Assembly: GCF_022539665.2 (NCBI RefSeq)
Contig: NC_081336.1
Coordinates: 4,294,221-4,358,220, forward strand
Length of the DNA stretch: 64,000 bases
Reading direction: 5' to 3'
Source of the DNA: Daphnia carinata
Taxonomy: Eukaryota > Arthropoda > Branchiopoda > Diplostraca > Daphniidae
Every line of letters starts with the position of its first letter. The stretch's first letter is position 1. The position numbers and the translations under genes are program-made. Below the pieces are notes generated by a model. That model had not been told where the DNA came from and searched no databases. It saw only the letters and a program-made list of their open reading frames with translations. Below are positions 45,683-58,200 of this stretch, in pieces.

Positions 45683-46374
45683 TCATTTACCATATCCATA
45701 GCTGTAGGGAAAGGCAGGGCTGTGATAGGCAGAATACGGGTAGGTGGCACCGTATTGTGTGTGGTATTGTTTTGCGGCAACGTAAGGAGCGTAAGCTTGA
45801 GTGGCCAACTTGGCTGTGGTGGAAGCGGCTGGCGCAGCTCCGAAAGCAGCCGGAGCAGCGTATCCGTACCCGTAAGGAAAGCCAGTGTAACCATAAGTGT
45901 AGGGAGCAGCGCCGTACGCATTACCATAAGGAGAAGCAGCGAACTTAGCAGGCGCGGCACCAAAGGCGAAAGGGTTGGCTGTGAACTTGGGAGATGTGGC
46001 ATCGAAGGACGCTGGCGCGTAGCCGTAAGCGTAAGGATTAGGAGAGTGGTAGCCAAAACCGTAAGGAGAAGCAGCGTAGCCGAAACCGTAAGGAAGGGTG
46101 AAGGCATAAGCGGGCAAGGCTTTCACCTCGCGAACTTCTTTAGGTTCTTCAACAGTGACCACCGTCTTCTTAAGTTCTCCAGCAGCCACGCCCTTGTTCT
46201 CTTCGGCAGCAGCCAAAGCAGCAAAGGCGAGCATAACAACATACTAATTTCAGGAGAAAATATAGGTACATATGGTACAATTATAATCAGCATAAAGAGT
46301 TATAAAACTCAAACATTTAAATCGAACTTGCAACAAAGATATTCAAATTGAATCATATTTACCGTGACCTTCAT
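45683..46374 (-). CDS. Tyr/Gly/Ala-rich cuticle-like secreted protein
   Basis: Two exons on the minus strand: 46374-46363 (four codons) and 46243-45683. They give 190 residues. The first exon carries only MKVT, and the second completes the signal peptide (YVVMLAFAALAAA), a gene shape typical of arthropod cuticular proteins. After an acidic/basic segment (GELKKTVVTVEEPKEVREVK) the rest is low complexity: repeats of YGFGYAASPYGFGYHSPNPY type, AAPAKFAASPYG, and a YSYGYGK end. There is no Rebers-Riddiford chitin-binding consensus. Such Tyr/Gly/Ala/Pro proteins occur in cuticle, shell or byssus-like matrices and may be cross-linked through tyrosine. No orthologue is named. Confidence 0.78.
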
Positions 46375-46453
46375 GTCGAATGGGTTAAGGTGAGGGCTGT
46401 TTGAGGAAGAGCCTAAAAGAACGGACGACGATGTTCTGACGTGATCACGCCGT

Positions 46454-46461
46454 CTTTTATA
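46454..46461 (-). promoter_or_regulatory. TATA box of the cuticle-like gene
   Basis: TATAAAAG on the minus strand, 80 bp above the start codon. A transcription start near 46430-46420 would fit. Confidence 0.65.
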
Positions 46462-49110
46462 CTCACTTGTACTCTCTTCCAGCCCTACATTATCAAGGTC
46501 AAAACGTGAATCTTCCCCTATTTACCCTTCTCCCCCTTGGATACAACAGTTCCTGCCTTATTTGTCCGTCGTCCAGCTATTGGACAAGGCGTGTTACTAC
46601 AAGGATTTGTGTGCGTTCATTTTTTTAAAGGCTTCTTCGCTTCGCAGACAAAGAAGAACAAAAAAAGAAAGTCATACAGTAGAAATCATCAAAGGCGGGG
46701 CGCATCTTCTCGATCTGCGTTCAACGACCCAGAGGCTCCGGAACAGCGTTCGGTCTCTTCGTGACCAGTGGATTTATTTGAAAAATGGATCTTGATGTAA
46801 TAATAAATGTTGAAATTCACAAGACGTAGGTTAAACTCAATGCCACGTAGTTTGTGCTCATGAAAGAAAACGGAATTTAATAGCAATTTGAAGATAACCA
46901 ACAATAACCCTGATTTATTAATACATCAGAGGTGAACTGAAATTGTTCATTGTTATGCGAGGTTTTAATGCAATTAATATTTGAGAAAAAAGGTAAAAGC
47001 GACTGCAAGTTTGAAGTATAGGGACGCAAGAGAAAAGGGGCGACAATAAAAATCTATAACGCAGGACTAATGGGGTAAAACTGCATGTGTAATTACTGTG
47101 TTTACCAAGGGAGGGAAATAAAAGGAAAACCGAGAATATAGCAAGAAGAAATCAAGTTTCGTTTTCACCTTCGGTCAACACGAAAGTAATGGCCAAGGAA
47201 CTTTCCCTTGTTAGTCATCTCGAAGGTCATCCTGTTCCCAGGTGGTCTCTATGACATTGACACCTACTGTAAATCGAAAGAGTTCAGTTCAGGACTCGCC
47301 ATCCTATCTTCATAATCCAAAATGTCTCCATCTGGATCGTCATTAGAAATTTACCACCCAAAAAAAACAAGCGACATGTTTTAAACAGATCACGAATCGA
47401 TGGCTTTTCATGCATTGTTGCACACGACCATTGTCCTTCTACAACACATTGTGTTTGTATTCAGCGTCCCAATCAGAGTGGCACAGCCCCGGAGGACTAG
47501 CCTAGCGACTGCCTGATGTCCTTGAATACGATCCAAGTTTTGTTGTTCTTGTAATATGGCCGAAGACCTCTTCCTAGATTCCATATTAGTTCTTACAACT
47601 TGTGCTTCATAGAACTATAGAACTTCCAACTTTCTCTTCTGTATTATCGAAGCCATTGCCCCGACCCGGCTAAAATGTCCTTTATCCATTCGTTCCAATC
47701 CTGTTTTTGCGTCTCAAGGTGAATGACGATCAATTTGATTCCTGCATTCTCCTAATCTAAAAAAAAAGTTTTTATGGATAAACAAAACTTAGGAAGTTAT
47801 TCTTAAAACACCCACACGTTGGTTGGTTCTTTTCCTTATAAAAATACACACAGATCTATGAGCATGTATAACAATATCATGTAGAGGGATCGGTTACAAG
47901 CTATAATTAAAAAAAAAAGCATTTGGCGACGTCAAGGACAACTGCTTTTCCAGTTCGTGTATCAACATCAAAAAGAGAAATAACCAAAATAAACGAGATG
48001 TGTTTTTGTAGGCAATAGATCAGTAAGAGACAGCAGCCCATGGCGGATTGCCGAAGTTTATTGACATTTAATGTACATAAAGAATATATCCTATATAGAA
48101 TATATATATATTATAGAGGAGATTTTTGGTCTTCGTGGTGGAAGATGTTATTAGATAAATGATTAATTTTTTTTTTTAATATTTAAATTTTACTTCTTTA
48201 TACATCGATGGCTGGTGAGCTGACTCTTCTGAGAGCCCCAGAAGGAACGTTTATCATGAGGAGAATTGATATACACGTGGACCAACGTCTCGTTGTCTAT
48301 GCAAATCCGAATACAAATCGATAGTATTATGTATGCTGAGGTGTTCTTTCATATCATGCCTACATGAAAGATGTAAATGGAGCAAAGCGTCACTAGAATG
48401 TACGCTATAGGCTCGGAAGCATCGATACGTCGCCACAAAAAGAAAAGATTGAAAGAATTATTACGAGCAATTTCAATGAGTTTCCCATCTCTGAAACGCG
48501 ATTTAAAATCAAAATTGACGAAATCTTTTTTAAGTATATCAAATATGACGACACAGACGTACACAACACAGTGATTTTAGAGGTATAAAACAATTGACAA
48601 AACAGAAACGTATATCCTTCTTTTCCTTTTGTTTTTCGAAACAGTGCTGGCGAGCAAATTCGTTCAGACTCTTTGACCATCGATGAGAAGAGCGATGATA
48701 GCATGATGAGCAAAGTATCGGTTATGTCCGTCAGCACGCGGCCATTTTACAAATATACACGTACATATATTATATATAAATATATATACTGGGTGAATTA
48801 TACAATACAACGAAAATCGATATCCCGAAAAATTGATTGTTCGTCAAGCGAAAGAGGACGACTCAAAAACGAATAGCCACCAGGCAGTATAGGTAAAAAT
48901 ATGTAGTTGTCAATATCCTTACATGTAATGCGTGTATATATAATGTATGTTATGTCAAAATAAAACACGCATCATATGTTTTTTGTACCAAATCAAATCA
49001 ACGAAAGAAAAACTTGAAAAAAAAAAACCAAAACAATTATGTATTTAGGTTGTCAATGTGAGAGCCCAATTGTCTGCATATCAACGGCAGATAAAATGGG
49101 GATTGATAGT
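46462..49110. other. 2.6-kb spacer, no supported gene
   Basis: AT-rich, with TATATA-type tracts near 48090-48115 and 48755-48790. The 3' UTR of the GPCR probably occupies the high end. No exon was recognised. Confidence 0.4.
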
Positions 49111-52100
49111 TCAGGTAGGCTGTTGACTGGACAGACGATAATGAAGAGGTCGGTGCAGCGACAGTGTGCCGTGATGGGCTAGCGAAGCGTTGGCTTGCGC
49201 AACTGCGTTCGACGACGACGCTGTTGTGCTGGTCGTGTTCGTGTTGGTCATGGACGAACTGGTGACGGTGCCCTGACGGGCGAAGCCCTTCAAGCCGAAC
49301 AGTCGCAAGAAGCCGTTGCGGAACTTGGACGACATCAGGTTGTACAAGATCGGATTGATAGCCGAATTCAGGTAAACCATGACGCGACAGAAATTGACGA
49401 GCATGTAAAATATTTCGGGACTAATGCCTTCCGATTCCTGGAACAGCGACAGCAGCCGATAGGGCAGCAGGCAAACAAAAAAGCTGACTACCACAGCGCC
49501 CAACATCGCCACCACTTGCCTGAACAAAATAATAAAAAATTAAGATGCGTATCAAATGTTTAGTTGTCAACCGATTTTTATTTAGTGGAAAACTATAATT
49601 GATAGTTTCATTTCTCAGAAGAGAAATGTTTATCCTTTTTTTAAAACTGTCTTTTGAAAATGGACTGTATTAAAGCTTGTTACTAAACTACATGGTGATT
49701 CGCTGCTGGTTATATTATGGCTGCAAAGCGGTCTGATTGGTCACCAGTGCAAAAAGGATAAAAATCTTTTATTTTTGTCTCATTAAGTTCTGGTATATTG
49801 AGGCCCATACATTTAAAGATGACTTCCTTTTTGCGTTGACTGGAAATAGCGAGGCAAACCAATCGGCTGAGAATTGGATCGACGCCAATTTCTCCGGGAA
49901 TGGATACTATAGCTTTCAAGAACTAATCGGCCTACCGTGCACATTTCATGGCGAAATTATCTCTTCGTTGATAGAATGGTTTTCGCGTATTTCAAACGGA
50001 AATGAGCGAAAGAGCTTCCCCTGAATCTGAGATGACATTGAGTGGCTTTTCTCATTTTCTTTTCTTTTTTACGTCATTCTCATTTGACCTCGAAGGTCTT
50101 CGCCAATCTTTTAAAATGGCTATCAAATTCTAGCACTAGATGGCGTCAGCGAACTTTTTATTGGAAATAAATAAATTAAGCTGAGCTTTCATTCTAAAAT
50201 ACCGAGACGCATTAACAGAAACCTGATTTAAAAAAAATAAAAGAGCTATCACCTGCGTGCTCGATTGGAGTTTTGATGGCGCTGGATTCGATTCCTCCTC
50301 CTCGGTTGTCGACTGCCGCTGCCACCGCCCAGCGCGTGGTTCTCTCCCGCCACAATTGCTGTCGCGGCCAACGCGGCCGACGATACTCCGGCCGACGATG
50401 GGTTGCTGATGCGCGCCGGTTCTCGGATCAGATGTTGGGCGATAAGCGCATAAAGGACGAGAAGAATGATGCAAGGAATGAGGAAAAAGAGCATGAACGA
50501 TGCCATGTAATAGAACTTGGTCCAATAGTCTTCCACCGATGGCCCGCACGATGGCTCCGGGTCGTCTAGCACGAAGCCATAGTTTGTCAGGCCGATGATT
50601 GGACTGTCGAGACAAACGGAACAAAGAAAATGTGAGAAAACGAAAAAGGGAAGAAAAAAAAAGAAAAATACTTGAGTTATGTCGAGCCTTTGGGCTCATA
50701 TATATACATAGGCGGATAATCAGATCAACACGGACCATAAGTCCATACTCTTTTATATAGAAACGCCCATCTATTGTAATATCGGCACTAAACACAAATA
50801 TAGGGACTACAGTCCTCTTTAGTTGTAAATTGTATAAATAGCCCACGTCTTTCATTTTTTTCCCCACTAATATAGCGCCGCTTTATATTTAGCCCGGATA
50901 ATATGGCTGTAACTCGTGGCTGGCCGCTGTCACTCAAACCAATACTATAGTGATGTAACAAAGGCTCACCGTATATTAAGGCCCGTCCCTTACACAGACT
51001 GAAGATTAAGTAAATATAAGAAAGGTTTTCTTTTCTTCTCTAATCTCTTAAATCCTGACTGATTGCAGGCGATTTCGGATTGCCCGAATCCGCCTTTCTT
51101 TCGCACACACTGGTCCCCCCTCAGCGGACAATGTCTCATCAATATTTAGAGGGCCGCACACGCAGTTCTATCGTACAAAAAGAATGTAAGCACATTACCT
51201 TTGTACAACATCTCGTTATTCGAAAAAAACTCATAAAATATTATTAACGCGACTGCTATAAGCCACATCGATTTACATGCATTAATATCATAACAGGACA
51301 ACTTCTCATGCGTATATATTCAAACTATTTCAGCGTATGATGTTCCCTTTTGAGGCTATTACAATTGTGAAATGAACCCAAGTTGGACCACATACCAAGA
51401 AACGTTGTAGCCTGTTTCAAAAGCAGAGATTGTGTTACGTTCAACAAAACATGGTTGTTAGCGTTGGCTTCAACGGAACAAATGGATGATCCCAAGAATA
51501 AGGCGACGATTCTATTACGACACACGACAATGGCCGCACATAGGCATAGGTTATTGAGGACTTAAGGAGCAGGGCTGTGCCTTTCTTGATCGGCTTATGA
51601 CAGTAGAAATTTTTGAGTGAGAGCTTATTATAATGAATGTCACACTTAAAAACGAAAGATTAAAACTGCACAGTTGCGGTCTTTAAAAGCGATTCCTAAG
51701 ACGGTGCTGCATAGTCAAAATAAAACTATAGCTATGCAAAAAACGCATTTTTTAGTGCGCTGCAGCAGCTAAGAACCGTGTATCAAAACACATAAATACC
51801 AAGTCGTAAAACTGGTCAGCACGCACAAAGCTATCGGAGAGCGTACAGCAGTCTATTCAAATTCGCCGTACAATTGTGCAACATTATGCCGAAATTCGAG
51901 GCAATGATGAAAAGTGCTTTGATGTATAAATTCTTGATAACCCGTGAGCTGTAGATCATATTCGTTTGCCTTCAGAAAAAAAAAAAAGACTTTTGAATCC
52001 TGACAAGGTCTTACAATTCGTTCTACTATGTACAGCCCCCCTCTTGATATATGTTTATAAAAGAATGCAGTTTTTGACAACTCTCCTATGTCGTTCCGGG

Positions 52101-55049
52101 TATATTTCATATGACTTTATGGGCAATTGAACATCAAGTAAAATGATGCCCTACGTGCTTCGTGGTCGTCTTTTTCTTTATTGATACCCTATATTTCATG
52201 TAAAAACATTTGGTTTGTTTTGTATATAGAATGGCACTATCGGTATGAGATCGGTTGATCTCTTTGTCGTTCCATTTCGATTCATTTCAAAGAAAACAGG
52301 ATGTGGAGTTAGGGATAACAAAACACAAGCTGCGTATAATCGAATGGTGTACAACCGACAATATGTCCCGAAGGCAACTACTTGCTTGGCATGTGCGCAT
52401 CACGATCCTCTGCTCATCTAAATGCGAGGCGTGTGAGTGACTCACACAACCTGTCAAAGCAACGAGACGGATAGATATTTGCCTTTGGTGTACACGGATA
52501 CGTGTAAGTCACGCCACCATGTTATTGGCTTTTTCTTTTTCGAGGTAAAAGAAAGAAGCACCGCGGCTAAAAAAGTAACGTCGCAGTTTGTCGGAACGCG
52601 ACCAACCGGCTAAAGAACAACACAGCGCGTCCGAGAAGTTTATGATGAGTTTTGAGTTGTTTTTCTCTTTCCCACCTCTTTTTTTTTTTTTTTTTTTTTT
52701 TTACTATCGATGCAGCGTAGAAGTCAGCGTCTACTAGCTTTATATTACATAGAGTATATAACCGTCCCTATTTTCTTTATTCTTTCTGCCCCGGATCCTC
52801 TCTTCCTTCCGGTTTCTCACGCAGAGGATATTGAATCATGCAGCGGGCGACAACGACACATTAGCGGGTGACCCTCATATCGATTTCACGGCACGTCAGC
52901 ACAGCAACTTCAACCTATTAAGGTTGTACGTTTAATACAGAAAATGACGCTGCGTTTGGGCCTGCATCCTATGCCCATGGGCAGTCGACACAAGCATCGT
53001 TGATCGACGATAGTTTGACCTATCAGCCATTGGGCCAATAGCTGTCGATAACGCGCTGCATCTAACCTTATTTCATCGGCAATTATCGTACAAAAAAATT
53101 GCGATATTCAACCGGCAATACTGCCGACACGTGCAAATGATAACCCAATACGTCACTGAGTTTTACGAACGCAAGTGCCTTATTGTAGGGCCGTTAAGAA
53201 ACGCCGTTACACTGGGTGACAGCTGCCTCGAAATCGCTTCATATTTACGTGACTGCCTATTAAAAAAGCCAAAAACGTCAATGTTTGATGGGTGTCGCCG
53301 ACTATATGGCACCACCAGATCCATATCAACTGTGGGCCTTTACGGATGGCGAACAACGTTGGGCACGCACGTTGTGTGTTTCGAACCTGATGTACACGAA
53401 CAATACATATACTTCCAACTTATGTAGACTACTCCGTCTATGTCGTAGCTGAAAATCATTTTAACTGTCATTTTTTGTTGTTGTTGTGCCTATTGAAATT
53501 TGTTTTTTTCTTTCTCCGTCGTGATCTTATGCAGCAAGAGCTCGTATTGGGAAAATAATAACCGAGAACGCTATATACGAAGCGCCTGTCACGTTTAAAT
53601 ATATTTACAGCAATAAAAATGCACGTAAAAAAAGAAAAAAAAAACAATTTCCATTGTAAGCAGATTGTACGGTATGGTGTTCGGGACGCCTAGGAGGTAC
53701 ATTCACTTGTACATATACAACAACAAAAAACGGGCGTGAAGGCATAAAAATGAAAAGTGGGGCGTCGGAGTCTATCCTATAAGAAACTATAGTGAGATAC
53801 TGAGAACTGTAAAGGAGATGGGCGCTCTCGGTATGACGTCATCGACGACCCCATCAAATCACGACGAGATCGCGCACCCCTATGTCCGTTTGAGAATATA
53901 CATCCATCACGACGCGATCTACAGTGCGCTTAACAGCTATAAATAACAAGAGGGGGCAATATTAATCCCGTCTGAAAGACAAAGTCAGCGCATTGTGCTC
54001 GCCATATGTAGGGTACGACGCAAAAAAAAAAAAAAAATAAATAATAATAAAAATGGCTGCTGTACAAATTATGTGGACTGGACTGAAAATAGCCGATGTC
54101 AATTTCCGTGCCAAACACTTTCCTCTTTTTTTTTTTCATGTTCGGCGGTTGTTTCTTTTATTCATTTTTTTTTTCAAAGCATTTCTCGCCTCTCTTCATT
54201 TTTGCCCATAGCTTTTTTGGCAATGCCCTTTCGCCGTCTCTATACGAGTTTTGCAATGCAAATTTCGCCGCGCAGTCAACGTGGCGAAGAGGCTCTCAAG
54301 ACACGACTGTAAATACCGCGTATAGATAGTTTGCTTTCGTGTAACAAATATTACGTATCGACTAGTTGAGAGGAGTCCCACCTGGCTACCCAGACACGGT
54401 CGTTATTCACTCGCACCACACACGAAGCAGACGCACACACACGCGCACACACCCATCATCTGGAATTTCTCGACCCACACCGTCTCGTCTTTAGACCAAC
54501 AACGTCTTGCACGTTAGCTATATTTACGGAGAAGAGAAAAAACAAAACAGAAAAATCGGTGAATGAAAAAATAAAAATGGACGCCCTTGATGAATGTTGA
54601 AAAATTCGACGCCTCCCTAAAGAAAAAAAAAAAAAAGATGCGACGCGCATCCGTACATTTATCCTTTTACGGTGAATACTGTTTTATTTAACAAAACACG
54701 GCCCCCATTTTTCTTACCCCCGCATCTATCAATCTATTATTATCTATCGCTCGGCAGCACGTAGGCGCTACGCGGCCCTTTTCTTTCTTTGTGTGTGAAT
54801 GAAACGAATGGTTCGTGAATGATCCGCCATCAAAGAAGAAATCGTGTTATTAAATCATTGTAAAACACCGTGGCGCCAATGATGAAATGGACCCCTCCAA
54901 CGCGGATTTGAATCATTTCAATAAGAGATTGGCGTACCGTTTGACGTGTGTTGTGAATACACTTTGTATAAGCACATCCGAGCTTTGTCATTACGTACAA
55001 CGGTAATGTTGTGCGCGTGAGTAACTATTGAATATATTTGTCTAATAGG

Positions 55050-55086
<37 letters not shown>

Positions 55087-55295
55087 GTTGCGGTGAGGAG
55101 AAGGTGATATGTACCTGGTGAGAAGGCCGGCGCATAGCCAAGTGAATAGGGAAATGGCCATAGCACGGCTTTTGGTGCATACGTAGCCGGCTCTCAACGG
55201 TTGACAGATGGCGTAATAGCGTTCAAAACTGATGGCCAGGATGGTCAGCACTGAGGTGTGCGGAGCAATCAATTCCACAAAAGTCACCACCAAAC
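49111..55295 (-). CDS. Peptide-type class A GPCR (ETHR/TRHR/ghrelin-receptor-like), 5' partial
   Basis: Three coding exons on the minus strand (55295-55115, 50603-50253 and 49519-49111), joined as AG|T and AG|G, give 313 residues from TM3 to the C-terminus. Motifs: TM3 with HTSVLTILAISFERYYAI (ERY in place of DRY), TM4 WLCAGLLTSPI, the ECL2 cysteine in PEPSCGPS, TM5 FYYMASFMLFFLIPCIILL, TM6 VVVSFFVCLLPYR, and TM7 VYLNSAINPILYNLM. ICL3 holds an Arg-rich stretch, and the tail is Ser/Thr/Asn-rich. The ERYYAIC-PL-AGYVCTK block and NSAINPILYNLMSSKFR end resemble the ecdysis-triggering-hormone receptor group and its relatives; the ligand is inferred. The intron between the first two exons is 4.5 kb. 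The exons for TM1 and TM2 were not found up to 64000 and probably lie beyond the window. Confidence 0.85.
50604..55114 (-). other. 4.5-kb intron of the GPCR
   Basis: Starts with GTACAT at 55114 and ends in ACAG at 50604. It holds a poly-T run of about 24 at 52679-52702, a (TG)13 microsatellite at 55057-55083 close to the donor, and no exon I can support. Confidence 0.6.
55057..55083. repeat. (TG)n microsatellite
   Basis: Uninterrupted TG dinucleotides for 27 nt, 32 bp from the splice donor of the TM3 exon of the GPCR. Confidence 0.9.
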
Positions 55296-58200
55296 CTGCA
55301 CGTCAACGAAATAAAAACAAAAGCAACAAATTACGAACACGATCTTTTATACGAGTACCGTCGAAGCTTATTAGTAGGAAGAAAGAAAAGGCCACACGTT
55401 GACCGCAAAAAAACAAAAAAAAAAAAAAAAAAAACCCCAATCGGCAAAAAAACAAAAAGAAAAACAAGTTATATCGCTTGCTTGGCTATAGGATACTGTG
55501 ATACGTATCCATTAGCAGAAGGTCAACGCGCAATTTAATGCGCCATTTAGTTAAAGGGCAAATTTCATGTGCCTTTCGCCCTTCTCTGGGTGTTATACCT
55601 AATGAACTTCTGCCTTGATTTTCATTCGCCTTTCATGCCCCATAGCGTCAGACACGATTTACACATTGCGCAATTGTATATGGGAACAAAGACCGTAGGT
55701 CAGGACGAGTGAATCGACGGCTGGATTGACCGAGTTCGTTTGAAAAGAGGACAATCCGGCCATAGAAGACCTTATTCAATACATCCGCCGCGTTCAATGA
55801 CATTCATCCTGATTATTACTCAATGTGGTTGAGAGGGTAAGAAAATAAAAAAAATAATAACGTGGGTGCGGGTTTGCGTTAAGATAAACCACGTCCTCAT
55901 CTGCGGTCATCGCGGACGTCCCATTTCGGAGGGAACGTTTGAACGGGGTTTCCGCCTTTTTGCCATCTTTGAAAAACTCGGCTGAGTTGCTGCGCTCCCT
56001 TTTATTATTTTTTTTAACAGCGATCCTCTATTACGAAGGCAACAGCAATTGGCACTCAAAGTCTATCAACGACGACGTCTAATGCCGCCAGATGTACGGT
56101 ACTTCAATAACGAGAAAAAAAAAAAACAACTATAGGCGCCATCCCGTTTCATTGGCCCCTCTTTCTCGTCGGCTACGACGAATGGCATTGAAATAAATTA
56201 CGAAAAATTCCACATCGCTCACGAATTCAATTTGAAAAAAAAAAAAAAAAAAAAATCCAACAACATTTGATTTTTTTAGGTGTTATTTTGCGTCAAAAAA
56301 CATAATGAAGTGGTCGGCGAGAAAAACGGTCTGTTGGATTATTGCCTCATCATCTTACATTCACGGCGTCCTAAAGCTGAAACGCCGATGAAAACGAAAA
56401 AAAGACTTGCTGTTATTTTTATTTTCGTTGGCTGTCAAGACAGAAAAAGAAATGAAATTGAAACGCTCGGCGAGTCGAAATCAATTTCATCAGAACAGCT
56501 AAAATAAAAAGGTTATACAACTTGAGCTCACGCTGTTCACGGCCACAAAAAGGAAAAATTCAAGTCGGTCAGGATAAAACAATGAACCCGTTCTTCATTT
56601 TTTTTTTTTGTTTTCCGCGTCCGTGCCATACATTAATACGTGCCTTACGTAATCCTGCATCTATTTTTCTCGTGCCCAGTATTCATTTTTTTTTGTTTTA
56701 TAAAAGCTATTCCCCGCTGATGTTTGTCGACATCCTTATCTCCATCATTTTTCGACGGGCCGTTGTCTCCGTTGTTTTACAGTCTGCCAACAAGTTGTTT
56801 AACGATCTCCTATATACTTTCTAGCTCAGTCATTGAGCGCGTCGTTGGCCTAGACAATGCGCATTCTCTGGCTTAGTGCATACATATCAGCGTACATATT
56901 CGTATCAACATAATCATAGATCCGTAGACAAACATCGCCCATATAGTAGGACACACACGCAAAATAATAATAAATAAAAATAAAGGCGGAGAAGAGCCGC
57001 GTCTATTTATATGCAAATTTATGAGCTTGCTGATATTAGCCGAGCTGACGACAAATATTTCGAGAAAAGAGAGACAGCGCAAGTTAGTCTCCCTTTTCGT
57101 GACAGTGTGTCTCCGTCTGCACAAACTACGAAAATACACTCACCAGCTCATCCCTTCCTTCGGTCGCCCACCCTATCTGACGACACTCCCGTATTTAGAT
57201 CTACTGTATACGTATGGAAGAAAAAAAAAAAATAAAAACGATGCATATTTATTAGCTTTGCCGTTCGACGGCTAGACATTTGGCATGTAGGTAATCCCGC
57301 AGCTAGACGCGAAAAGATTCTGCGGCCAGCGGGGGGGGGGGGGCCATTTCGGGACTGTTGCGAGGCCGTTGACGTCGACTAATGACTCTGTCCATTTTTG
57401 CTTTTTTCGCCCCCCCCCCTCATCTCTTTAGATCTTGACAGCCGAGTCTATACACATGTGCTGTTGTGTAGGGTGGTACACTGTAACGACATGCAGAAAT
57501 GGGTGGTATAGCCCGCGCTAGGGGTTTGGCGTGGACGAACGATTGGCAAACGATGTCAACGATGCCAAAGATGCAACCGATGCCAACAAACCAAGAAGAA
57601 CTTTTTCTTTTGATTCGATTTCAGTTTTTTTTTTTTTTGCTAACGAAAAATCCTGCCCCCCTGTTGTTGATGGATTAATGCGGTCGTTGCGTCTTTTGCC
57701 CCGTCACCGTAAACGCTAATGGCCCTTGCCTTTCCTTTTTCCGTGCACTCGCATACAACGACTGAAGGCCGACAGTTTGATAGCCGAGGCTACTGGATAA
57801 AAAAAAAAAAAAAGTGGCTCTAAAAACAAAGCTTTAAACATATCCTTTATAACACAGATAGGTATAAATGGAGATGAATAAAAACAAAAGATGGGGAACT
57901 GTCGTGCCACTTCTACTGTTCTTCTAAAATTAAATAAAACGGAGAGAATAAAAAACCGATCTGTTCCAAGACAAACGGCTTGTACAGCTGCGCTCTTGAC
58001 GTATTGTTTGCCAAGGTTTGGGGTCCCGGATCGAAAGTCGGTGGTTATATTAAACAAATAGAGCAAGAGCACACGAGGCGCAATTCCTTATATCGTGTTT
58101 TTGTGTTCTTCGCCTCCGACAATTCTCCATGACTTCATCTCCACGGCGAAAAGAAACACACAAAGTCGATGGCAACCAGCCGAAGCTCAACTATCAACAG

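Noticed and set aside
45592-46351. Long frames on both strands over the cuticle-like gene
   Set aside because: By-products of the repetitive Tyr/Gly/Ala codons; only the minus frame with signal peptide, splice site and TATA box makes sense.
50136-50867. 243-codon minus frame overlapping the GPCR exon
   Set aside because: It uses another frame than the one with TM5 and ICL3 and runs through intron sequence.
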